This document shows positions 15,501 through 23,158 of a stretch of 64,000 nt of DNA, piece by piece. The notes beneath the pieces were generated by a model. That model did not search any database. It was not told the origin of the DNA and saw only the letters and a list, made by a program, of their open reading frames with translations. The DNA comes from Spirochaetota bacterium (GTDB taxonomy: Bacteria > Spirochaetota > Spirochaetia > Treponematales > Treponemataceae), in contig JAEZST010000022.1 of the NCBI GenBank assembly GCA_023443865.1, positions 930,001 to 994,000 on the forward strand, in the 5' to 3' direction. A program made the position numbers and the translations under genes. The first letter of the stretch is position 1. Each line of letters begins with the position of its first letter.

Positions 15501-17258
15501 ATGGGCATACAGAGCGAATCGGCGAATAAGATCCGTTCGTTGTCGACATTCATATACGGAGAGGATCGTGGCGCCAAGGTGGCCGAAGGGCTTACCGCGC
15601 TTATTTCCGCGCGTGAAGGCCCGTTGCGCGCCGCGGGCGCGCTCCGCGGAAACGGGAAGGCTGAATCCGGGTCGGGCCTCAGTACCGGTTCCGCCGCGCC
15701 GGCCGGGTTTTCCGAGCGCGACGCGTTGCTCATTACCTACGGGGATATGGTCGGCAAGGACGGCCGATTCCCATCGGCCCTCGCGACGTTGGGAGATTTC
15801 CTTTCGAGACGGGCAAAAGGCCTTTTCTCCCACGTTCATTTCCTTCCCTTTTTCCCCTATTCTTCCGACGACGGGTTCTCCGTAATCGACTATCGGGCAA
15901 TCGATCCGAAATTAGGGACCTGGGACGACGTACGACGCATAGGGGCGAATTTTCGCCTCGCCTTCGACCTCGTGCTCAATCACGGCAGCGTACGGAGCGA
16001 CTGGTTCGCCGATTTCCTTTCCGGGAAAGGCGGAAAACGGTCTTGGTACCTGACGAGACCGGCCGATTACGACGCGTCCTCCGTGTTCCGTCCCCGAACG
16101 CACCCCCTTCTAACGGCCTTCGCAAGGCCCGACGGCTCCGAGGTTTCCGTATGGACCACCTTCAGCCCCGATCAGGCCGACTTCGACTTTAACGAGCCCG
16201 AGGTTCTTTACGAGTTCGTTTCGATTTTCCTCGATTACGCCGAGCGGGGGGCGCGGGTCGTCCGGCTTGACGCGATCGCCTTTCTCTGGAAGGAAGACGG
16301 GACTCCCTGCCTCCACCACCCGAAGACCCACGGAATCGTGAAACTCTTCCGGGCGATCGTCGACGCCCTGGACCTCGACCTGGTAATCCTCACGGAAACG
16401 AACGTGCCCCACCGGGAAAACGTGTCGTATTGGGGTTCCGGCGACGAGGCCCTTATGGTGTATAACTTCGCCCTGCCCCCGCTAGTCCTTCACGCCTCCG
16501 TTTCGGGCGACGCGGGACCGCTTCGCCGCTGGGCACGGAGCCTTCCCGACGCCGGTAACGGCCCCGCGTTCCTCAATTTTACCGCGAGCCACGACGGCAT
16601 AGGAGTCGGGCCCGCCAAGGGCCTCGTTCCGGAAGCCGAGTTCGCCGAAACCCTCGAAGAAGTAAAGCGCCGGGGAGCTCTCGTGTCGTACAAAACCGCC
16701 GCGTCAGGACCCGTGCCCTACGAGATAAATTGCTCGTATCTCGACGCGGTCGCCCCCCCGGACGCGGAAGCGGCGACCCGGGCGAGGGCGTTCCTCGCCA
16801 CGCAGGCGGTCGCCCTTTCCCTTGCGGGATTACCCGCCGTCTACTTTCACAGCTGGGTCGGCTCCGAAAACTGGAAAGAAGGCCTTGCCGCGCTCGGGTA
16901 TAACAGGGCGATCAACCGCGAAAAACCCCCGCTTGAAAGGCTGGAACGGGAACTCCGGTCGCCGGGCTCTGTGCGGTTCCTGGTGAATGAGGGGTTTCGC
17001 CGGCTATTGGAATTTCGTTCCGGGCACCGTGCCTTCGCTTCGTCGGCGCCGCAGCGGGTGCTCGAGTCGGAAGGGCCCGTTTTCGCGATCCTTCGCGGGC
17101 CCGACGGCGACGGCCACGCCGTGCTTTGCGCGGAGAACTTTTCGGGAAGTCCGGCTTTTCTCGACTTGCCCGGCGAATTAGGCACGGGGGCCGTGCGTCT
17201 GGCCCCCTGGGAAACCAAATGGATCGCGTTCCCCGGAGGAGAAACAGTATGTATTTAA
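15501..17258 (+). CDS. GH13_18 sugar phosphorylase (candidate glucosylglycerate phosphorylase)
   Basis: A 585-residue alpha-amylase-fold enzyme of the sucrose phosphorylase subfamily. Visible catalytic residues: nucleophile Asp257 in VVRLDAIAFLWKE, acid/base Glu299 in ILTETNVPHREN, and Asp365 in FTASHDGIGV. The phosphorylase signature around the nucleophile and YNFALPPL after it fit the subfamily. It splits a glucoside with phosphate to give alpha-glucose 1-phosphate. Given gpgS and the HAD gene next to it, glucosylglycerate is the best guess for substrate, as reported for some members of this subfamily; sucrose or sucrose 6-phosphate are alternatives. AGGAGGAGG precedes the ATG. Its 53-bp gap from the HAD gene is the widest in the operon. 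Confidence 0.82.
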   Translation: MGIQSESANKIRSLSTFIYGEDRGAKVAEGLTALISAREGPLRAAGALRGNGKAESGSGLSTGSAAPAGFSERDALLITYGDMVGKDGRFPSALATLGDFLSRRAKGLFSHVHFLPFFPYSSDDGFSVIDYRAIDPKLGTWDDVRRIGANFRLAFDLVLNHGSVRSDWFADFLSGKGGKRSWYLTRPADYDASSVFRPRTHPLLTAFARPDGSEVSVWTTFSPDQADFDFNEPEVLYEFVSIFLDYAERGARVVRLDAIAFLWKEDGTPCLHHPKTHGIVKLFRAIVDALDLDLVILTETNVPHRENVSYWGSGDEALMVYNFALPPLVLHASVSGDAGPLRRWARSLPDAGNGPAFLNFTASHDGIGVGPAKGLVPEAEFAETLEEVKRRGALVSYKTAASGPVPYEINCSYLDAVAPPDAEAATRARAFLATQAVALSLAGLPAVYFHSWVGSENWKEGLAALGYNRAINREKPPLERLERELRSPGSVRFLVNEGFRRLLEFRSGHRAFASSAPQRVLESEGPVFAILRGPDGDGHAVLCAENFSGSPAFLDLPGELGTGAVRLAPWETKWIAFPGGETVCI

Positions 17259-18526
17259 CCCGTACCGACCATATTGAGCGAATCGGCTTCGTATCGACGA
17301 GATTTAAGGGAACAGACGGGGTATCCCTCGAAACCGAGAAATGGAAGAAGGTGCTTGAACGCATGGGCCTGTCGTGCTACTTCTTCTCGGGGCTTTCCGA
17401 TTGGGACCCCGAACGCTCGATGGTAGTGGAAGAGGCCTTTTTCGGGCACCCGCGGGTCGCCGAGATCCAGCGGCAGTGTTTCGGCACCACGGTCAGGTCG
17501 GACCGGCTTTCGGGGGAAATACATGACCTCAGAACGGACCTGAAAAAGGCCTTATACGCTTTCGTTTCCGCCTATTCGATCGACCTGCTTATCGTGGAAA
17601 ACGCCCTGACGATTCCCATGCATATCGCCCTCGGGGTTGCTATCACGGAATTCATCGCCGAGACGGGACTCCCGGTTATCGCGCACCATCACGATTTCGC
17701 CTGGGAGCGCCAACGCTTCAGCATGAGCGCGGTGGACGACTTCCTCGCCATGGCCTTCCCGCCGCGGCTCCATTCGGTGAACCACGTGGTGATCAATACC
17801 GAGGGCAGGAGGCAGCTTTCGTATCGGTGCGGCCTTTCCTCCATCGTTATACCGAACGTGTTCGATTTCCATACCCCGCCGCCGGAACTGGACGATTACG
17901 GCAGGGGCCTCAGGGCCGATCTCGGCGTCGCGCCCGACGAGGTGCTTTTCCTCCAGCCCACGCGGGTCATAGCCCGCAAGGGTATCGAGCACGCGGTGGA
18001 GCTCGCGAGCAGGCTCAGGGATCGCAGGGTAAAGCTCCTCATCAGCCACCAGGAACGGGACGAAGGCTCCGACTATTACGACCGGACCATGGACTACGCG
18101 AGGCTCCTGGGCGTCGAGATCATCGTCCGGCCGGACATTATCGGGGCCGATCGGGGAGTGACCGAAAGCGGGCAACGGCGGTACAGCCTGTGGGACTGTT
18201 ACCTCAACGCCGATTTCGTCACGTATCCGTCGAGTTACGAAGGTTTCGGCAACGCGTTTCTCGAGGCAATTTGGTTCAAGAAACCGATCCTGGTCAACCG
18301 CTATTCGATTTACCAACAGGATATCGAGCCGGTAGGTTTCGAGGTAGCGCTTATGGACACGTACATCACCCCGGACACCGTCGACCAGGTAAACGCCCTC
18401 CTGGACGCGCCGGTAGTGGCGGAACTCCTTGCCGAAAAGAATTTCGAGCTCGCCAAAAGGTTCTTTTCGCTGGATCTGCTCGAGCTTCGCCTCAGGCAGG
18501 CCTTGATGAGTTTCGGCCGGGTGTAG
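17249..18526 (+). CDS. GT4-family glycosyltransferase
   Basis: A 425-residue GT-B enzyme starting at the ATG that follows GGAGGAG and overlaps the phosphorylase by 10 bases; an upstream in-frame start lies inside that gene and is rejected. The N-terminal acceptor loop is STRFKGTDGVSLE; the C-terminal domain has LQPTRVIARKGIEHAVE (Arg/Lys pair) and the E-x7-E motif EGFGNAFLE near 330. Of the two GT4 enzymes in the operon this one looks more canonical. It may extend glucosylglycerate to a di- or oligosaccharide or act on envelope glycans. No terminator is seen after it. Confidence 0.82.
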   Translation: MYLTRTDHIERIGFVSTRFKGTDGVSLETEKWKKVLERMGLSCYFFSGLSDWDPERSMVVEEAFFGHPRVAEIQRQCFGTTVRSDRLSGEIHDLRTDLKKALYAFVSAYSIDLLIVENALTIPMHIALGVAITEFIAETGLPVIAHHHDFAWERQRFSMSAVDDFLAMAFPPRLHSVNHVVINTEGRRQLSYRCGLSSIVIPNVFDFHTPPPELDDYGRGLRADLGVAPDEVLFLQPTRVIARKGIEHAVELASRLRDRRVKLLISHQERDEGSDYYDRTMDYARLLGVEIIVRPDIIGADRGVTESGQRRYSLWDCYLNADFVTYPSSYEGFGNAFLEAIWFKKPILVNRYSIYQQDIEPVGFEVALMDTYITPDTVDQVNALLDAPVVAELLAEKNFELAKRFFSLDLLELRLRQALMSFGRV

Positions 18527-18623
18527 ACGGCGTAGCGTAACGATCCCGTATCCTTCGCGAGGGCCTTGAAATTCGAAACGACGGCGTATCCGGTAGGGGC
18601 GGCGGCAATTACCCTAAGCCCCG

Positions 18624-20774
18624 TTACTTCGCGGGCGCGTTCTCTATCCCGTCCCAATCGTCTATCAAGCCCGAGGTCATGAGTCGGTGAATTTGGCTTA
18701 TGAAGGTAAAGACCGCCGGATCGTCGGGCGCTTCCGAGGCGAGCGCGCGAAACATCGACATCGCCTGCTCATAGTCCCCGTTTCGATAATGGTGCAACCC
18801 TTCCTCAAAACGGGACTTCGTGGCCTCGAACATCGCGAAATCCTTTTCCGGTAAGCCGTCGTAAATATGGACGGTTTCAACCGGTTGCTTGCGGCCCTGT
18901 ACCCGTATGAGGCCCAGGTATCGCCAATGGTAGAGCGTCGGATCTTCCAGAAGATCGAGGAACTCGAAGGGCACGATGATTCCCGTCCCGTACATCTTGC
19001 AAAGCCCTTCGAGGCGGCTGCACAGGTTCACCGAGTCGGCGATAACCGTCGTATCCATGCGGTGTTCCTCGCCGACCGTACCGAGGATCAGGGGCCCGAA
19101 GTTAAGCCCTATGCCCACCTCGATCGAGGACATCGATTCCGAAAGCCGGGTCCGGTTGAATTCGTTCACGACTTGCTGGATGCCGATAGCGGTGCGGAGC
19201 GCGGAGTCGGGGGAGCTGGGAAACAGGGCAATGAACCCGTCTCCCAGATATTTGTCGATAAAGCCGCCGTTCCGCCTGATTACCTCGCCGATTCGCCCGA
19301 AGTAATCGTTCAGGAACTCGAAGGTTTTCGCCGCGCCCATTTGCTCAGCCAGAAGGGTAAAGCGCCGAATGTCGGAGAACATGATGCTCATGCTGTGCTC
19401 GACCTGGTCTCCCAGCCGAATTTCGTCTACCTCGCGGCGTTTCAGCAGCAGGAAGAATTCCTGCGGGATAAAGCGCCGCAGCGATTCGTTCATATTGAGC
19501 AGGGACCGACCCAGATGCTCCGACTCGTCGAAGGCCTTCGAGAAGCGCATGGCGAGGAGGACCGACTGTGTGAAGAGGAAAAGCACCAGGCCCACCGAAA
19601 GGGAATTGAAGGTATGGATTATTCCCATATTGAAAAGGATTTCATTGATCCCGAAACAGAGGAAGATCGCGATCCCGATCATGGTGGTCATGGCGCCCTC
19701 ATAGCGCCTGACCAGGGCTTGGCCGATGATAAACAGGATATAAAGCGCGTAGACGCCGGTAATGATCTCGTAGTATAAGACCGTCACGTTGTATACCGAG
19801 GGGGGGAAGAAAAGAAAAAGGGCGAACACGATCCCGAGGGCCTGATAGACCGTGATGGCGATCTTTGAAATGTTTCGCTCGAAAATCAAGGCCAAATAGG
19901 CGCTGAATATCGGTATCCCGAGATAAAACGTGAGATGGTCTATCCGGTTGAATACCGACCAGGGAACGCCGGGAAACAGGTCAAAGGCGAAGCGCTCGCC
20001 GTAGATCAGGCTGCGGAGGGCGATTATGATGCAGAATATGCCGAACCAAAGGGGGGAGCGGTCCTTCTTGCGGAGCCAAAACAGGCAAAGATGGTAAATT
20101 CCGATCGTTATTAGGGACCCGAAGACGATCAGGTCCATCGCGAGGCTTTTGTTGTACATATTCTTTACCGCTCCTTCGCGACCGACGTACAGGCTGCGAT
20201 TCACGCCGCCCCTCCGTTCCCGGTAATTGGCGATATGCACTACCAGCTCATTGTCTCCGGCAACGGGATTGATCCGCACGTAGCCGGTCCGATACCGGGG
20301 CTCGGTACGCGTTTCCTCGACGCCGGGCGTTCCTGCGGAGAAAATTTGCTGGCCGTTCAGGAATATGCGCGAGGCCGAAAAAAATTCCGGAACGCGTAGC
20401 GCAAGATCGCTCTCTTGTCCCGAAAGGGAGAGGGTGAGGCGGTACGACGCGTATCCATAGATCGAAAGGGGTTTTCCGCCGATTCGCACGGTGTGCCAGA
20501 GCCCGGATTCGGGCAATTGGGCGTAGATCGCGTTTCGCGGCCCCGCGATGGCGCCCGGTTCGATGAACGCTCCCGGATAGAAGCTCCATTCGCCGTTCAA
20601 GGGAACCGGTTCTCGGTCGGAAAAGGACCAATTCTCGAGGGACAACCGGCCTTCTTTCGCCATGGGCGGCTGATCGCTCGGATTTACGCACGAGCCCAGC
20701 AGGGTGACGAAAATCAGGGATAATATGGCCACCGGAACGATCGCGCCGGCGATTGTATAACTTCTCTTGATCAT
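18624..20774 (-). CDS. Membrane-bound class III adenylate cyclase with 7TMR-DISM sensor
   Basis: A 716-residue protein. The N-terminus has a lipobox-like LLGSC (Cys29). Residues about 45-200 form a jelly-roll extracellular domain like 7TMR-DISMED (GEWSFYPG, YRLTLSLSG, IFLNGQQIF). Seven membrane helices span about 210-412. The cyclase domain (about 460-640) has both metal Asp residues (Asp468 in MFSDIRRF, Asp512 in LGDGF), Lys508, Asp580, Asn583 and Arg587, so an active ATP-specific cyclase is predicted. The last 70 residues resemble a TPR pair. It would sense an outside ligand and make cAMP inside. It ends about 100 bp after the convergent GT4 gene. Confidence 0.9.
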   Translation of the reverse strand: MIKRSYTIAGAIVPVAILSLIFVTLLGSCVNPSDQPPMAKEGRLSLENWSFSDREPVPLNGEWSFYPGAFIEPGAIAGPRNAIYAQLPESGLWHTVRIGGKPLSIYGYASYRLTLSLSGQESDLALRVPEFFSASRIFLNGQQIFSAGTPGVEETRTEPRYRTGYVRINPVAGDNELVVHIANYRERRGGVNRSLYVGREGAVKNMYNKSLAMDLIVFGSLITIGIYHLCLFWLRKKDRSPLWFGIFCIIIALRSLIYGERFAFDLFPGVPWSVFNRIDHLTFYLGIPIFSAYLALIFERNISKIAITVYQALGIVFALFLFFPPSVYNVTVLYYEIITGVYALYILFIIGQALVRRYEGAMTTMIGIAIFLCFGINEILFNMGIIHTFNSLSVGLVLFLFTQSVLLAMRFSKAFDESEHLGRSLLNMNESLRRFIPQEFFLLLKRREVDEIRLGDQVEHSMSIMFSDIRRFTLLAEQMGAAKTFEFLNDYFGRIGEVIRRNGGFIDKYLGDGFIALFPSSPDSALRTAIGIQQVVNEFNRTRLSESMSSIEVGIGLNFGPLILGTVGEEHRMDTTVIADSVNLCSRLEGLCKMYGTGIIVPFEFLDLLEDPTLYHWRYLGLIRVQGRKQPVETVHIYDGLPEKDFAMFEATKSRFEEGLHHYRNGDYEQAMSMFRALASEAPDDPAVFTFISQIHRLMTSGLIDDWDGIENAPAK

Positions 20775-20792
20775 GAAAACCTACGCTTGACA

Positions 20793-20803
20793 GGGTCTGA
20801 CCC
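20793..20803. repeat. Isolated GGGTCTGACCC palindrome
   Basis: GGGTC-T-GACCC lies in the divergent gap between the cyclase and the GNAT gene, directly after TTGACA. I recall GGGTCTGACCC-type palindromes as dispersed elements in other genomes, sometimes near REP-associated transposases, but no transposase is here and the TTGACA may simply be a -35 box. Confidence 0.35.
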
Positions 20804-20932
20804 AATAATTGTACCATGTTACCGGGGCAATTGCCACAGGGACGAGAAAAAAGTCGATGCTTCGGGGCTTTGCGCAGCCTCATTACCCCGGAACATAGGG
20901 GTTACTGTAGAAAATCTTAGGAGGAAACGCGG

Positions 20933-21832
20933 ATGCATATGCTCACTGAATGGCGGTATTATCAGGGAAGGTGGAAAGCCATCCTGCTTCTCTACCTGGC
21001 CTCTTTCGCGATCGCTACGTCGACCCACTCGTATGACCTCATCACCGGCGGCATGTATCGCGTCGCCGGAATTCCGGGATGGATCAATTGGTTTTGGTTC
21101 GCCCTCACGTTTATTGACCCCTTCGCGGCGATTATGCTCGTTGCATGGGTGCCGGCCGGCGTTGCCCTCATGGTGGCCATTATTTACGCCGACGTGGCGA
21201 TAAACGCCTACGTTTCCCTGACCCTCGGGGGCGTTTCTTCCCTTCTTAATTTCTTCTTCGCCTGTCAATTCGGCTTTCTCCTCTTTATTACGGTCACCGC
21301 CGCGCCCCTTTTACGGTCCGTGAGCCGCTGCAAAATCGCCGAATCGGATCGGCTTTATCTGCGCCCGCTCAGGCCGGGCGACGTCAATAGCCTCGCGCTC
21401 ATCCTTACCGAACCCGTTTCCATGGCCTATTATCCGCGGCCGTACACGTTGGGGGAAACCCGGGAATGGATAGCGAGAAACCGCCGTAGATACCGGAAAT
21501 ACGGGTACGGTTTATGGGCGGTAGTCTTGAAGGGATCCAACCGCTGGATCGGCGAATGCGGGGTCACGCTGCAGAACATAGACGGGGAAATCCTTCCCGA
21601 AATCGGGTATCATATACTCGGCGAGTATCGCGGCAACGGGTACGCGCCCGAAGCGGCGTCCCTCGCCCTGGAATATTGCGATAAACGGTTCGGCATAAAG
21701 GAATTCTATTCATATTGCGAAACCGGGAATCTCGCGTCCAGAAGGGTTATGGAAAAACTGGGCCTGACTCCCTATAAGACGTACCCGGAAAACGGGCGAG
21801 AAAAGATCGCGTATCGCGGTGTACTCCCTTGA
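20933..21832 (+). CDS. GNAT N-acetyltransferase (RimJ/RimL type) with N-terminal membrane domain
   Basis: A 299-residue protein. Residues 1 to about 130 contain three or four hydrophobic helices. Residues about 135-299 are a RimJ/RimL-type acetyltransferase: DRLYLRPLRPGDV at the start, then WIGECGVTLQN, EIGYHILGEYRGNGYAPEAASL (the acetyl-CoA pyrophosphate loop is the GEYRGNGYA part) and ETGNLASRRVMEKLGL near the end. RimJ/RimL enzymes acetylate N-terminal amino groups or small amines. The membrane part is not usual in this family and would place the catalytic domain on the inner face of the membrane. AGGAGG lies eight bases before the ATG. Confidence 0.8.
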   Translation: MHMLTEWRYYQGRWKAILLLYLASFAIATSTHSYDLITGGMYRVAGIPGWINWFWFALTFIDPFAAIMLVAWVPAGVALMVAIIYADVAINAYVSLTLGGVSSLLNFFFACQFGFLLFITVTAAPLLRSVSRCKIAESDRLYLRPLRPGDVNSLALILTEPVSMAYYPRPYTLGETREWIARNRRRYRKYGYGLWAVVLKGSNRWIGECGVTLQNIDGEILPEIGYHILGEYRGNGYAPEAASLALEYCDKRFGIKEFYSYCETGNLASRRVMEKLGLTPYKTYPENGREKIAYRGVLP

Positions 21833-21854
21833 CGTTATTTGGTATGGTGGGCGC

Positions 21855-23114
21855 ATGGACCTTGTGGACGTCGCGATTATCGGGGCTGGGCCTGCTGGCC
21901 TTATGTGCGCGTACCGGTGCGCCTCTGCCGGGCTAAAGGCCGTTCTCATCGAGAAGAACGAAAAACCGGGAAGAAAGCTTCTCGCGTCCGGCGCGGGCCG
22001 GTGCAACGTGAGCAGCGCCCGGGCGTTGGACGCGTATCTTTCGGCTTACGGCGACAAGGGCCGCTTCGTGAAGAGCGCCCTTATGAATTTCTCGAGCGCG
22101 AGCCTACGCGCCTTTTTTGAGGAGCGCGGCCTACCCCTTGCCGAGCTTCACGACGGGAAGCTGTTTCCCGCCACCGAGCGGGCCTCGGACGTACTGCGGG
22201 CGCTTGTGGAATCGTGCGATAAAGCGGGGGCGATCTTGATTCGCGGCAATCCCGTACGTGAGATTACCCGTTCGCGAGAGGCCGACGGGGGCTTTGAAAT
22301 CCTATGCGAGCGCGAGGCGCTTCGGTCGGCCCGCGTCGTCATTTCCTGCGGCGGCGCCTCGTACCCGGCTACGGGTTCCGCCGGCGACGGGTATCGCTTT
22401 GCCGCCGCTTTGGGCCACGCCATCGTCGCGCCCCGACCCGCGCTTGCGGCGGTGTATCCGGTTTCCTACGATTGCGTTTCCTGCGCGGGCATTGCCCTGG
22501 AAACAACGAGGGTAACCTGGCGCCGCGACGGAAAAAAGGTCGGCGAGCGGGAAGGTTCGGTGCTTTTTACCCACGAGGGCCTTTCGGGGCCGGCTATCCT
22601 CGATTCAAGCCGGGATATCAAGCCCGGCGACGAAATTTCGCTTGCCGTCGCGGGGACATGCGCCGTGGAGACGCTCTCGGCGCGGTTGGTAGAAGCGTGC
22701 GCGGCCTCCCCGAAAAAAAACCTGAAAAACCTCATCGCCTCGCTTGGCATCCCGGAAGCCTTGGCTCTCGTGGCCCTATCGCGCTGCGGTACGGGCCTGG
22801 AACATCGGACCGGCGCGACCCTTTCCCGGGAAACGCGGCGTGCGGTCGCCGAAGCCCTCGCGGATTTCCGCTTTACCGTGGCGCGGCTCGGCGGTTTTGG
22901 AGAGGCCATGGCGACAGCTGGCGGGGTGGATACGCGGGAAGTGAGTATGAGGACCATGGAATCCCTTCTGGTTCCCGGTCTCTATTTCGCCGGCGAGGTG
23001 CTCGACGTGGACGGGGATACCGGCGGTTTTAACCTGCAATTCGCCTTTTCTTCCGGGGCGTTGGCCGCGACTTCCATAACAAAAACGCGGGCGCGTCACG
23101 TCGCTTCGATATGA
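21855..23114 (+). CDS. BaiN/YhiN (HI0933-like) family flavoprotein
   Basis: A 419-residue FAD-binding protein. The N-terminal dinucleotide fold IIGAGPAGLMCAYRCASAG is followed by the family block GRKLLASGAGRCN. Near the end, ATAGGVDTREVSM, then GLYFAGEVLDVDGDTGGFNLQFAFSSG, completes FAD binding and is diagnostic for the HI0933/BaiN family. The ATG at 21855 is chosen because the nucleotide-binding strand begins right after it; upstream in-frame codons overlap the GNAT region. Members are flavin oxidoreductases; a role in bile acid reduction was described for BaiN, but most members have no assigned substrate. Confidence 0.9.
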   Translation: MDLVDVAIIGAGPAGLMCAYRCASAGLKAVLIEKNEKPGRKLLASGAGRCNVSSARALDAYLSAYGDKGRFVKSALMNFSSASLRAFFEERGLPLAELHDGKLFPATERASDVLRALVESCDKAGAILIRGNPVREITRSREADGGFEILCEREALRSARVVISCGGASYPATGSAGDGYRFAAALGHAIVAPRPALAAVYPVSYDCVSCAGIALETTRVTWRRDGKKVGEREGSVLFTHEGLSGPAILDSSRDIKPGDEISLAVAGTCAVETLSARLVEACAASPKKNLKNLIASLGIPEALALVALSRCGTGLEHRTGATLSRETRRAVAEALADFRFTVARLGGFGEAMATAGGVDTREVSMRTMESLLVPGLYFAGEVLDVDGDTGGFNLQFAFSSGALAATSITKTRARHVASI

Positions 23115-23158
23115 CGCGCGCCCCGTCACGGTCCCGCTAGGGTCGTACGGTTTTCCCC

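Noticed and set aside
17126..17248. Longer start for the second GT4 gene
   Set aside because: The extension lies inside the phosphorylase gene and is Arg-rich; GGAGGAG directly before the ATG at 17249 decides the start.
18310..18657. Small minus-strand frame bridging the GT4 and cyclase ends
   Set aside because: It overlaps the ends of two well-supported genes and has no ribosome site; one stretch looks protein-like, but support is too weak.
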